Shown: positions 58,801 to 63,852 of the stretch, piece after piece
Layout of the letters: every line of letters begins with the position of its first letter
How positions within the stretch are numbered: position 1 is the stretch's first letter
Assembly: GCA_022414725.1 (NCBI GenBank)
Contig: JAJSRW010000056.1
Location: forward strand, 1-64,000
Origin: Microglena sp. YARC
Lineage: Eukaryota; Chlorophyta; Chlorophyceae; Chlamydomonadales; Chlamydomonadaceae
DNA length: 64,000 bases
Direction: 5' to 3'
Program-made: the position numbers and the translations under genes
The notes under the pieces: generated by a model
What the model saw: only the letters and a program-made list of their open reading frames with translations
Databases searched by the model: none
Told to the model about the DNA's origin: nothing

Positions 58801-60662
58801 TGCGACGCTGCATAGGACTTGTTTCTCCAGTGCAAGCGAACGGGAAGGTTGCTTCAACTTCACCACGTGTCTAGTGGTAGACCAGACGCTTGAGGATGAG
58901 AGTCGGGGGTTCGACTCCCCCTGCGGTCGCTCTTAGCGTTGCAGGTCGTTGTCAACCGTGATGGTAGCTTGTCCAGTTGAGGTAGGAGACCGCTCCCCAC
59001 CCGCGTACGACGGGCTCCCTTAACACCACGCCCCACTAGGCGTTATCATCACCCCACATGGCAAGGCGTAACAATTCAAAAACAATAGTGGCTAGTCCAC
59101 TAGCCTTGCACAGAACGTCTTTTGATGCTGATGATGCTGATGCTGCTGAGGATGATGATTACATTTGTCCTGGTGCCCTACTGGACTCCAAATGTGCTCC
59201 CTCCCCCTCCCCCTCCACCACCACCATCACTGCAACAACCCCCACCCTCACCACCACCACCTGCACTACCACTACCACCACCATCACGTGCACTACCACC
59301 ACCACCACCACGAATGCACTAACCTGGTTGTATATGTTTTGCTTGTTAACATGGCAGCGGTGGACGATGAGCTTGACATAAAATTGAGGTGACAGTGATG
59401 TTTTGACGCTTTTAGCTGGCGTGCTTGGAACCACCACCACCACCACCACCACTACCACCACCACCACCACGAATGCACCAACCTGGTTGTACATGTTTTG
59501 CTTGTTCACATGGCAGCGGTGGACGATGATTGCTTGACAAAAGTGAAGTGACAATTGATGTTGACGGACTTTTAAGCTGGCGTGCTTGGAACCACACCAA
59601 CCACCACTACCCACCACCACCTGCACTACCACCACCACCACCACCACCACGAATGCACCAACCTGGTTGTACATGTTTTGCTTGTTCACATGGCAGCGGT
59701 GGACGATGAGCTTGACATAAAGTGAAGTGACGTTGATGTTGACGCTTTTAAGCTGGCGTGCTTGGAAACCATCCACCACCACTACCACCACCACCTGCAC
59801 TACCACCACCGACCCCACCACCACGAATGCACTAACCTGGTTGTATATGTTTTGCTTGTTAACATGGCAGCGGTGGACGATAAGCTTGACATAAAGTGCA
59901 GTGACATTGATGTTGAACTGGCTTTAAGCTCACGAGCTTGGAAGTTGCTGCGCTCGTTGGAGTCGAAGGAGAGGTAGCCTAGGCGCTTGAAAGGGACTTG
60001 CGTGAAGTCCCCATCGGCCTCAGATACCATGATTTCTAGCTTGGTGGCAATCTGAGGGGGAGGGGGAGGGGGAGTGGGGAGGGGGAGGGGGAGGGGGATC
60101 GGTGATGTCCGTGTGTGTGTGGTGTGTGTGTGTTTGAAAGGGACTTTGTGTGAAGTCCCCATCGCCTGGGATACCATGATTTCTAGCTTGGTGGCAATCT
60201 GAGGGAGAGGGGGGGCTCGTATGTGTGGGTGGGTGGGTGGGTGAGGGTGTGCGTTTGAAAGGGGACTTGCGTTGAAGTCCCATCGCCTCGGATATCATGA
60301 TTTCTAGCTTGGTGCGATCTGAGGGTGAGGGGGACGGGGAGGGGGAGGGGGTGCTCGTATGTGTGCGTTGTGTTTTGCAGAGAGTTTGTGCGTCCGTGTG
60401 GTTGTGGGTGTGTTTTTGTGTCTGTTTGTGTGTTGTTGTGTGTGTGTGTTGTGTGTTCTGTTTGTGTGTTGTTTGTTTGTTGTATGTGTGTTTATCGCAA
60501 CCACAGCACATTACGTATCACACCTTGTATTCATAAGATAGAATCTGGATTTGTGTTTGTGTGTGTGTGTACCTGTTTGTGTGTGTGTGTACCTGTTTGT
60601 GTGTGTATGGCACCGAAAGTACATTACATATCGCACCTTGTATTCATGAGAGAGAATCTGGA

Positions 60663-60702
<40 letters not shown>

Positions 60703-60986
60703 TGTATCTGTTTGTTTGTGTGTGTGTTGGTATCGCACCCACAGTACCGCACCCTACGTGTGTGTATCGCACCCACAGTACATTGTGTATCGCACCCACA
60801 GTACCGCACCCTACGTGTGTGTGTCGCACCCACAGTACATTGTGTATCGCACCCACAGTACATTGTGTATCGCACCCACAGTGCATTGTGCATCGCACCC
60901 ACAGTACATTGTGTATCGCACCCACAGTACATTGTGTATCGCACCTTGTTATCATGAGGGAGAATCTGGATTTATGTTTGTGTGTG

Positions 60987-61017
<31 letters not shown>

Positions 61018-61537
61018 TTGTGTTTAGATTTTTCTGTCTGTGTTTGTCTGTGTGTGCATGTTGCGTGTGCTTGTGTGTGTGTGTGTTTGTCTGTGGTGTG
61101 CATGTGTGTTTGTGTGTACCTGTGTGTACGCTGTTTGTTGTGTGTATCGCACTTGTTATTCATGGGATATAATCTGGATTTGTGTTTGTGTGTGTGTGTT
61201 TTTGTGTGTGTGTGCTTGTGTGTGCATGTGTTAGTGAGTGTGTTTGTGTATTTTGTGTTGTGAGTGTATCGCACCCCACAGTATATTACATATCGCACCT
61301 TGTATTCATGGGGTAGAATCTGGATTTGTGTGTGTGTGTGTGTGTGTGTGTTTTGTGTGTGTTTGCTTGTGTGTGCATGTGTAAGTGAGTGCGTTTGTGT
61401 ATTTGTGTTTGCGTGTGTATCGCACCCAAAGTACATTACATATCGCACCTTGTATTCATGAGAAAGAATCTGGATTTGCTGCACTTTACAAGGGAAACTC
61501 CAATCGGAAAGCCGATCTCTGGGGATACTTGCAAAAC
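35734..61537 (-). CDS. CEP104: CEP104/FAP256-like ciliary-tip protein with KLC-type TPR tail, 5' end not found
   Basis: Exons in transcript order: 61537-61449, 60051-59837, 56480-56203, 54011-53826, 52583-52427, 48660-48439, 46674-46493, 44905-44736, 39734-39596, 38465-38296, 37690-37195, 35847-35734. From 56203 downwards every phase matches, including split codons at 52427/48660, 48439/46674, 44736/39734 and 38296/37690. Order: IQILSHEYK/ATKLEI and RLGYLSFDSNERSNFQAREL (N-terminal beta-sandwich), VNEDYDEAK-type motifs in two coiled-coil exons, a Gly/Pro linker, a TOG-like helical array (NWQLREGAMTYIMDLL to VFDIVGQAIRK), a Pro/Ala linker and kinesin-light-chain-type TPRs (LALPLYERALGIYE, RPLLERALAIQEEALGADHP). 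CEP104 binds tubulin at cilium tips. The first exon(s), with the start Met, were not identified. The three most 5' exons each show a one-base phase break. Confidence 0.8.
35885..36050 (+). repeat. tmcB-derived exon-edge unit inside the CEP104 gene
   Basis: Reads GTGTTCCTCGTCTTTACCTT, GCGCCCATTCTTGCAAGTAC, GCTCCAGGGGTGGGG on the plus strand, flanked by GGGTGCATGGAGAGCA and GGGGTGCTCT. That is the same unit as the tmcB array at 27450-27860. Here it lies in the last CEP104 intron, antisense to that gene. Confidence 0.88.
36058..36127 (+). repeat. 70-base G homopolymer
   Basis: Uninterrupted run of about 70 G in the last CEP104 intron (C run in the transcript). The length may be inexact in assembly. 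Confidence 0.85.
36134..36199 (-). pseudogene. duplicate of the terminal CEP104 exon start
   Basis: Acceptor ACACCGCAG then a near-copy of the first ~65 bases of the terminal exon (GGGCGCCCTCTGCTGGAACG, CTTTAGCCATCCAAG), differing by a one-base deletion, then truncated into C repeats. It reads GPDMFGRPLLERALAIQ in frame but has no donor or stop, so it is a 5'-edge copy upstream of its exon. Confidence 0.82.
36245..36560. repeat. ATGAATGAATGC array
   Basis: GAATGAATGCATGAATAAATG repeats in two blocks split by a repeated GGTGGGGCGGGTTAG-GGTGTATT sequence (36215 and 36392). Intron of CEP104; not coding. Confidence 0.88.
36640..37194. repeat. ~60-bp GAGCTGCCTAGAAGCTGCTG array and intron remainder
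   Basis: Three copies of CAGGGAGCT(A/G)CCTAGAAGC, TGCTGCTCGTAGAGG, AAAAGCTTTGAACA at 36790-36960, with an inverted related stretch at 36655-36705 (CAGCAGCTGCTAGGTAGCTC). 37115-37180 has ACTGGCATCACACC repeats next to the donor. No gene. Confidence 0.75.
37195..37690 (-). CDS. CEP104: CEP104 exon: end of TOG, Pro/Ala linker, TPRs
   Basis: The leading G completes Arg in GQAI-R-KTLPGDINPKIKEQ. Then comes a Pro/Ala/Lys linker (SDPAPPKAAKPPPSGKAPAR) and TPR sequence (AVREAELGPDHPDV, LPLYERALGIYESKYGKNHP, EVAHTLTDLAVLYLEL), ending in phase 0 at GTAAGT. An ATG at 37701 in this frame is intronic: the acceptor GGCTTTCAG falls after it, so it is not a start codon. This exon joins the TOG and TPR parts. 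Confidence 0.88.
37691..38295. other. intron with hairpin-ended element
   Basis: Begins with GGTTTTGTTTTGGTTTT repeats (37705-37750), then unique sequence; the element copy at 38089-38266 lies next to the donor of the next exon upstream. Confidence 0.6.
38089..38266 (-). mobile_element. hairpin-ended element, copy 2
   Basis: Minus-strand copy: GTTTGGCGGAGCCCCC at the high-coordinate end, and a perfect palindrome GCGTCGC-TT-GCGACGC followed by TGCATATGACTTGTT at the low end. Confidence 0.8.
38296..38465 (-). CDS. CEP104: CEP104 exon: C-terminal TOG helices
   Basis: ELVPLLGVAKAGGGEGFDLT, VMEFVGKAYNSANGDTRTAA, VRVTKEVFDIVGQAI. The RTAAVRVTKEVFDIVG stretch is a typical intra-HEAT helix. Phase 0 start, phase 2 end, donor GTGAGA. 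Confidence 0.87.
38466..38960 (-). repeat. ~120-bp array with 5'-edge copies
   Basis: Units of TTACTGCCGAAGACGGCGAG, AGCTATGTAACCAAGTTCAA and, in two units, GCCACGCCCAGCAGGGGTA(C), which copies the acceptor side of exon 38296-38465 (38642-38662, 38746-38785). Confidence 0.85.
38967..39171. mobile_element. hAT-like MITE, 205 bp
   Basis: CAGTGATTTTTTTTCAAATC on one end and (reverse complement) CAGGGATTCTTTTCCCCGCT on the other. Flanks ATAAACAC and ATAAACTC are a 7/8 target duplication. It shares both subterminal regions with the 1268-bp element at 3120 but lacks its interior. Confidence 0.85.
39320..39560. repeat. poly-C plus CAAGTAGCGGCACAACGGCT array
   Basis: Three units of ~100 bases, each with a C run (up to 29 at ~39399) and GTACGTTTCTGATCGTGACT. 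CEP104 intron. Confidence 0.88.
39596..39734 (-). CDS. CEP104: CEP104 exon: TOG helices
   Basis: The T completes Ala after KLGDTNVKQ; then NAAKESIMFMAGLKDAGLAH, STHQFVKPIKNQNAWKPVLG, ILNLLQ; donor GTGAGT, phase 0. It is the only one of four tandem copies with the complete 3' part and donor. Confidence 0.87.
39788..40255 (-). repeat. three tandem 5' copies of exon 39596-39734
   Basis: On the minus strand, CTGCAGTAACGCGGCCAAGG, AGCATCATGTTTATGGCTGG, CACCCACCAGTTTGTG recurs at 40252-40170, 40075-39990 and 39895-39810, each ~88 bases, with acceptor and CCTGCCTGTCTGCC tract retained, then ATCCCC/CATCC repeats. The most distal copy is the most diverged. Confidence 0.9.
40430..41050. repeat. 25-bp AAACTACACAAAGTAGTAGT array, ~25 copies
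   Basis: Homogeneous units (CTAAACTACACAAAGTAGTAG TTCT) with a minor ACACTAAG variant. CEP104 intron. Confidence 0.95.
41400..41710 (+). repeat. two diverged TmcB-type exon-edge copies
   Basis: 41407-41460 and 41643-41690: (CA)n, GCAG|TGGGAGCAGCCTGTTTTGG, AGGAGA. These are isolated outliers of the array at 43285. Confidence 0.82.
41905..41985 (-). pseudogene. 3' copy of CEP104 exon 44736-44905
   Basis: Minus strand repeats the exon's last ~75 bases (GCTTGTGATGCTGTCTTGCC, AAGAAGCTCGGGGATACCAA), reading SGACDAVLPELVKKLGDTNV. It is ~2.8 kb downstream of the real exon and lacks a GTGAG donor (GTTAG instead). Confidence 0.82.
42010..43260. repeat. CACACAAACACTAACACACA satellite
   Basis: Degenerate (CA)n with regular CTAACACACAC and AAACACTAACAC units. 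No coding content. Confidence 0.93.
43285..44595 (+). repeat. 69-bp array of a TmcB-type exon edge, ~19 copies, inside CEP104
   Basis: Unit: CAG|TGGGAGCAGCCTGTTTTG, GAGGAAACTGTCATCTACCA, TGACTACACCCACTCACAAA and (CA)n. The exon part parallels tmcB exon 13720 (WEQP-LEETxIxxDY) but is a distinct variant (WEQPVLEETVIYHDYTHS). 69 bases is 23 codons, so the frame stays open for up to ten units between single-base indels. It lies antisense in a CEP104 intron. Confidence 0.92.
44736..44905 (-). CDS. CEP104: CEP104 exon: TOG helices
   Basis: KAMKDKVANVYLGSLTLFSS, VIDGFGEGAGASNVSSACDA, VLPDLIKKLGDTNVKQ; phase 0 start, phase 2 end (GC|T = Ala), donor GTGAGT. LPDLIKKLGDTNVKQA is a characteristic TOG/HEAT helix. 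Confidence 0.88.
44906..45825 (-). repeat. G-rich array with ~7 copies of an exon 5' edge
   Basis: Copies of ACCACAG|AAAGCCATGAAGG, ACAAGGTGGCC (minus strand) at 45062-45010, 45243-45200, 45437-45393, 45545, 45640, 45735 and 45820, progressively shorter, in GGGGGATAGG repeats with G runs up to 30. All are upstream of exon 44736-44905 in the transcript. Confidence 0.9.
45826..46065. repeat. GAGTGAGTGGGTGGGT microsatellite
   Basis: GAGT/GGGT tetranucleotide array; antisense frames read Thr-His-Ser-Leu/Pro. Confidence 0.93.
46176..46310 (-). pseudogene. 3' copy of CEP104 exon 46493-46674
   Basis: ~125 bases nearly identical to the exon's 3' two-thirds (ATGGACTTGCTCACGCGCAA, GATGCATTCAAGGTCTTGAT, CGAACTGTACAG with donor). 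It encodes a slightly changed version (KKWQFRERAMTYIMDLLTRN) and could splice in place of the real exon end, but its 5' part is missing. Confidence 0.85.
46493..46674 (-). CDS. CEP104: CEP104 exon: first TOG helices
   Basis: GT completes Gly; then NIAKEAEPLEDIAGEYCARC, FYSKNWQLREGAMTYIMDLL, TRNEIQGQKDAFKVLIRTVQ; phase 0 end. The LREGAMTYIMDLL helix marks the start of the TOG array. Confidence 0.88.
46680..47540 (-). repeat. GTGTATTGGTGTGTGTATGT satellite with one 5'-edge copy
   Basis: GT-rich repeats. 46842-46897 is a copy of the exon 46493 start with acceptor (GGCGACATCGCCAAGGAGG, GATATTGCTGGCCAGTACTG), upstream of that exon. Confidence 0.9.
47553..47743. mobile_element. hAT-like MITE, diverged
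   Basis: CAGGGTTTCTTTTCTCAAAT to GAAATCCTAG; shares CTTTTTAGGGCC, GGTTTCAGGC and AGCAATCGCTATATA with the elements at 3120 and 38967. No clear target duplication remains. Confidence 0.75.
47770..47900 (+). repeat. inverted copies of the CEP104 exon-48660 edge
   Basis: Two plus-strand copies of CTCCAG|CTGGCTTCAACGG, CCACGGCAA / GGCTTCAATTGCTATGGCGA, opposite in orientation to the exon (minus strand). Confidence 0.85.
47900..48180 (-). repeat. array with 3'-edge copies of exon 48439-48660
   Basis: Units of CCACCCCATGTCCCCAACCC, AAAATGACATGTAG, CCTGGTCCACCCCCACCTGC; the last part is the donor side of exon 48439 (GCAGGTGTGGGTGGACCA on the minus strand). Confidence 0.82.
48184..48414 (-). mobile_element. 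hairpin-ended element, copy 3
   Basis: TTTTTTGGCGGAGCCCCCTC, TTCAAGGGGGCGGGAG and GGGTTACCCATTTGTCCGTC at the high end; the low end is GCGTGCGAAGCTGCATAGAA, with the palindrome partly lost. It carries an extra TCGGTCAGCCAGCCGGTCGG insertion. Confidence 0.82.
48439..48660 (-). CDS. CEP104: CEP104 exon: Gly/Pro-rich linker
   Basis: After GCC(Ala): GFNGYGDYAAGGMESSKAQA, YDERPAVGKGRYTPGQDDPG, then PPGGPAAQGDIAPPHGFPPD to PEPLAG. Low complexity, probably a disordered spacer between coiled coil and TOG. Phases 1 and 1 agree with both neighbours. Confidence 0.83.
48661..50075 (-). repeat. G-rich array with ~8 copies of an exon 5' edge
   Basis: CCAG|CTGGCTTCAACGGCTACGG, CGACTACGCCGCAGGA and, in several units, GCATGGAAAGCAGCAAAGCC, CGTACGATGAGCGACCTGCT. 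Located at ~48800, 48975, 49130, 49300, 49505, 49645, 49835, 49945 and 50050, all upstream of the exon. Confidence 0.9.
50280..52395 (-). repeat. ~63-bp array, ~33 copies, from the 3' side of exon 52427
   Basis: Plus-strand unit AACAAGCAAACATTCAAACG, GGTGAGCATGGAGGCCACAT, ATTACATTCAAAAACAAAAT. The unit nearest the exon reads GGGTGAACATGGTGGCCCAT, GTCCAAAAAACTACAATTCC and abuts the donor of exon 52427-52583, so the array is seeded from the first intron bases. Two subfamilies: CCACATATTACATT (to ~51520) and GCTACATATAATATT (after). Confidence 0.92.
52427..52583 (-). CDS. CEP104: CEP104 exon: Gly/Pro linker
   Basis: GVPPTPQGHGGGSVAPTPSG, PPPPPGQYNLDGMDPNAAPP, MGGSKIANSMDE, ending in phase 1. 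Probably unstructured. Confidence 0.83.
52590..53600. repeat. GTGTGTG/G-run and C-run satellites
   Basis: GT/GGGG tracts with GGGTGCATGCATGCATGCGT units, then CCAATACACCCC/C-run repeats. 52672-52695 is a copy of the 5' edge of exon 52427-52583 (CTTAAGGGCGTGCCTC on the minus strand). Long Pro/His/Thr minus-strand frames are artefacts. Confidence 0.88.
53600..53790 (-). pseudogene. 3' copies of exon 53826-54011
   Basis: 53600-53710 copies the exon's last ~100 bases with donor (minus strand GCTGGAACCGAGCAAATGCC, CCGGATGAGATCTTTAACTG), with an in-frame TGA in place of the NRV codons. Short donor-edge copies (GGTGAGTAGTGGCAAGCTTG type) continue to 53790. Confidence 0.85.
53826..54011 (-). CDS. 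CEP104: CEP104 exon: second coiled-coil motif
   Basis: VVGQKIAQLEARKRAAVERE, DYDEAKLIKADMDKLRATGE, SAAGTEQMPRKNPDDIFNRV, LK. EREDYDEAKLIKADMDKL is the UVR-like helical motif found in CEP104 coiled coils. Phase 0 both sides. Confidence 0.9.
54040..54700 (-). repeat. TGGATGGGTGGG array with 5'-edge copies
   Basis: Copies of the acceptor and start of exon 53826-54011 (minus: GCAGGTGGTGGGCCAAAAGA, TTGCGCAACTTGAGGCG) at 54430-54395, 54320-54275 and 54600-54565, plus a longer ~105-base copy at 54195-54090 lacking GTGGTG. Confidence 0.9.
54700..56200 (-). repeat. 3'-edge copies of exon 56203-56480 and ACTACTAATATTACTAAATA array
   Basis: About nine copies of the end of the exon and donor (minus: GCCAGCATAGAGCGATTGAG, GGTAAGAGGTGGATCAGA) from 56150 down to 54700, with GGTAGCGGAAGGTAGC spacers in 55670-56190. 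54770-54875 is a ~29-bp AATGTACTACTACTAATATT array. Confidence 0.9.
55077..55328 (+). mobile_element. hairpin-ended element, copy 4
   Basis: TTTTTGGCGGAGACCCCTCT start; contains a CCCGGCTGTGACCAGATAAC tandem triplication absent from other copies; ends TTGCGACGCTGCATATAACT. It is inserted among exon-edge copies. Confidence 0.82.
56203..56480 (-). CDS. CEP104: CEP104 exon: end of N-domain and first coiled-coil motif
   Basis: (VG/R)LIALNLIGEPVQ...AMPPGGYLQLHPP, ITKDVTYYNQAAAHVADLNL, DTVTAAKIRELAVLKDKAVA, NEDYDEAKRLKASIERLR. AVANEDYDEAKRLKASIERL is the CEP104 UVR-like motif. The length (278) is one base short of a phase-0 exon; near the acceptor this copy has GTCGCCTC where its tandem relatives have GTTGGCCTC. 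Confidence 0.83.
56481..57900 (-). repeat. ~8 copies of the 5' half of exon 56203-56480
   Basis: Units of ~110-140 bases: CCAG|GTTGGCCTCATCGCCC, TCAACCTCATCGGTGAGCCC, CAGCCTGGCATCGCCATGCC, GGCTACCTCCAGCTTC, then CCCCCATCACCC repeats; at ~56640, 56720, 56850, 57000, 57175, 57310, 57510, 57630, 57760 and 57870, some shortened. The protein frame VGLIALNLIGEPVQPGIAMP survives in several. Confidence 0.9.
58080..58510. repeat. ~110-bp GTCCAAGCTCAGGCGCAG array, 4 copies
   Basis: Units of TAGTCCAAGCTCAGGC(G/A)CAG, GAAAGCAAAAGCAGTAGTAA, CAGTGCTCAGATTCGCCGCC and GGTAGAGAACTTCCCTCCGT. Origin unknown; no exon match seen. Confidence 0.85.
58606..58823 (+). mobile_element. hairpin-ended element, copy 5
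   Basis: The most intact copy: TTTTTGGCGGAGCCCCCTCT, TCAAGGGGGCGGGAGTCCCC (hairpin CCCCCT-TCTTCA-AGGGGG region) and a perfect GCGTCGC-TT-GCGACGC palindrome before TGCATAGGACTTGTT. ~218 bp, non-coding. Confidence 0.87.
58862..59050 (+). mobile_element. tRNA-derived SINE, copy 2
   Basis: The tRNA-like head has TAGTGGTAGACC (A-box-like) and GGGGGTTCGACTCCCCC (B-box/T-arm); the tail GCGTTGCAGGTCGTTGTCAA to CACGCCCCACTAGGCGTTAT is shared with the 9050 copy. The same 17-18-base sequence (TGGCAAGGCGTA(A)CAATT) flanks this SINE plus the adjacent element (58591 and 59059). Confidence 0.78.
59120..59790 (-). repeat. three 3' copies of exon 59837-60051
   Basis: At 59395-59300, 59595-59480 and 59770-59650: CCAAGCACGCCAGCTTAAAA, GCGTCAACATCAACGTCACT, GTCCACCGCTGCCATGT, AACCAGGTT, with CCACCACCA spacers. 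One copy keeps the frame FQARQLKSVNINVTSLYVKL that is broken in the main exon. Confidence 0.9.
59837..60051 (-). CDS. CEP104: CEP104 exon: N-terminal beta-sandwich
   Basis: IATKLEIMVSEADGDFTQVP, FKRLGYLSFDSNERSNFQAR, ELK, then (after a one-base frame change) NINVTALYVKLIVHRCHVNK, QNIYNQ. GYLSFDSNE and LIVHRCHVNK-YNQVGLIALN are CEP104 hallmarks. The length (215) is one base short of a phase-0 exon and the break is near 59925. Confidence 0.85.
60052..61448 (-). repeat. 5'-edge copies, GT satellites, then 3'-edge copies
   Basis: 60130-60320: two copies of the 5' part of exon 59837 (minus CAGATTGCCACCAAGCTAGA, AATCATGGTATC). 60360-61440: GT/GTTTGTGTG repeats with six copies of the 3' edge of the next upstream exon (minus ATCCAGATTCTATCTTATGA, ATACAAGGTGTGAT) at ~60545, 60660, 60965, 61170, 61320 and 61460, and a CGCACCCACAGTACATTGTG 22-bp array at 60740-60940. 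Confidence 0.9.
61449..61537 (-). CDS. CEP104: CEP104 exon: N-terminal segment, frame broken
   Basis: After acceptor CATTTCAG, FCKYPQ then, in another frame, PCKVQQIQILSHEYK before GTGCGA. CEP104 proteins have R-FC-YPQE...KIQ-LSHEY at this point, so family and strand are clear. Several single-base differences around 61495-61515 break the frame; probable sequencing indels. Confidence 0.72.
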
Positions 61538-61900
61538 CTGAAATGGGTGTAAGGTTGGGTGGGTGGGTGTGGGTGGGTGTTGGGTGGAGTGAGGAGGGGG
61601 TAAGGTGGGGTGGGGTGTGGGGGGGTGTGGGGGTGGGGGTGGGGGTGGGGGGTGTCCCTTGGGGATACTTGGGGTGCAAAACCTGAATGTGCGTATGGTT
61701 GGGTTCGGGTGTGTGGGTGTGGGTTTTTGAGGGGTGGGGTGGGGGTGTGTGGGTTGTGGATGTGGGTGGGGGTCTTGGGGATACTTGCAAAGCCTGAATG
61801 GGTTGTATGGTTGGGTGGGTGGGTGTGGGTGGGTGATGGGGTCGGGGGTTGGGGGGTCTGGGGGGTTGGGGGGGGTCTAGGGGATACTGGCAGAACCTGC
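61538..61900 (-). repeat. G-rich array with 5'-edge copies
   Basis: Three copies of CAG|GTTTTGCAAGTATCCC (61680-61650, 61797-61775, 61898-61868) in GGGTGTGGGTGGGT repeats. The farthest copy (CAG|GTTCTGCCAGTATCCCC) keeps the FCQYP frame. Confidence 0.85.
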
Positions 61901-61904
61901 ACGT

Positions 61905-62100
61905 ATGTAAAAACTCCCATGTGATCACACCCATGTAAATGCGCACATGTGATAAACACGTATGTAATTTACCCCCATGTGCATCACACTTATTATAATT
62001 AACACCTTTGTGATAGCACTCGTGTGATCACACCCATGTAATCACACCCATGTGATTACACCCATCTGATAACACCCATGTGATGTATCCTTAACCCAAC
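61905..62100. repeat. CACCCATGTGATCACA array
   Basis: ~17-bp ACACCCATGTGAT(C/A)AC units with a palindromic core. No gene seen. Confidence 0.82.
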
Positions 62101-62400
62101 CCATCCCCAAAACAGTATTCCACCACTCATTCCAACACAATCCTCCTATCCCATCCCCCCCCACACAAACACACGCACACACACATACACTCACACACAC
62201 AAAACCACCACATACACACACACTTACACACGCACACACACTCACTCACACACACGCACAACCACCACATACACACTTACTCATCCCAACACAGTCCCCC
62301 TCCCCTCCTCCTTCACCCCTCCTCATATCTCCCCCACCACGCCTCCCCCCCCCACACCACCACCAGCCCTCTCCCCCCACCACACCCCACCCACCCCCTT
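62101..62400. other. CA/CCCC-rich intronic or 5' sequence
   Basis: Low-complexity ACACAC and CCCCTCC sequence; no exon or regulatory element recognised. Confidence 0.4.
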
Positions 62401-63000
62401 CTTACAAAACTACCATATCCCAGGTACACCACACACCCAACCCCCCATTAGGCCATTCCATACATATATTTGCACTACCCTAGACGCAGGGAAGTCCTGA
62501 CCTCCACCTCCCCCACCACTAGCCCCTCCCCCACCCACCCCTGTCTTAGAAAACTACCATATCCCAGGTACACACACACCAACCCCCCATTAGGCCATTC
62601 CATACATATATTGCACTACCCTAGACGCAGGAAGTCCTGACCTCCACCTCCCCACCACTAGCCCCCTCCCCCACCCACCCCTGTCTTAGAAAACTACCAT
62701 ACCCCAGGTACACACACACCAACCCCCCATCGGGCCATTCCATACATATATTGCACTACCCTTTAAAGACCCAGGGAATCCTGACCTCCACCTCCACCTC
62801 CACCACCACGATAACCACCACTAGCCCCCTCCCCCCCCCCACACCCACTCCGCCCACCTCTTTTTTTGAAAACTACCAGATCCCAGGTACACACACACCA
62901 ACCCCCCATTGGGCTATTCCATACGTCTCAGCAATACCCTAGACGCATCCAGGGAAGTCCTGACCTCCACCTCCACCGCTACTATAACCACCACTAGCCC
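62400..63000. repeat. ~130-bp array, 4-5 copies, source unknown
   Basis: Units AAACTACCATATCCCAGGTA, CCAACCCCCCATTAGGCCAT, TCCATACATATATTGCACTA, CCCTAGACGCAGGGAAGTCC at 62404, 62550, 62690 and 62865. By analogy with the other arrays, a piece may come from an exon edge, but I cannot match it to any exon here. Confidence 0.85.
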
Positions 63001-63814
63001 CCTCCCCCCCCTCCCCCACTACCAGCACCACCATTACTACCATCAACATCACTAGCCCCCCTCCCCCCACACACACATATCCATTCTTTGAAAACTAACC
63101 GTACCCCAATCACAACACACACACACCAAACCCCCAGCATCACACCCACCACTACTTCCACCACTACCCCCCCCCCCCCCCCACACACACACACACACAC
63201 CAACCCCCAGCATCACCACTACCACCACCACCACCACAACAACTACCACCACTATCCCCCCCCCCTCACACACACACACACACACCAAACCCCCAGCATC
63301 ACCACTATCACCACCACCACTTACTACCACCACTACCCCCCCCCCCCACACACACACACACACACACACCGTGTTTAGATGTGGAGCATTAATATCAGGG
63401 AAAACCCAAATCACCCCGCCCATCCTGATTTTCTCAAACCTGCCCTGATTTTCTCCAACCCTGCCCCCCATCCTGATTTTTTCAACCTGCCCCCCATCCT
63501 GATGTTTTCAACCTGCCCCCCCATCCTGATTTTCTCAACCCTGCCCCCCATCCTGATTTTCTCAACCTGCCCCCCATCCTGATTTTTTCAAACCTGCCCC
63601 CCATCCTGATTTTTCTCAACCTGCCCCTGAACCTGCCCACCACCACACCATTGTGTTAGAAGTGGGGCATGAAAATCAGGGAACCCAAATCATCCAGACC
63701 ATCCTGGTTTCGGCGAACAACCTGCCCCTCAACCATCGCCCCCCCCCCACCCCACCCCACACACCCCCCCCACACACACACACACACCACCCCACACACA
63801 CACACACACACAAA

Positions 63815-63852
<38 letters not shown>

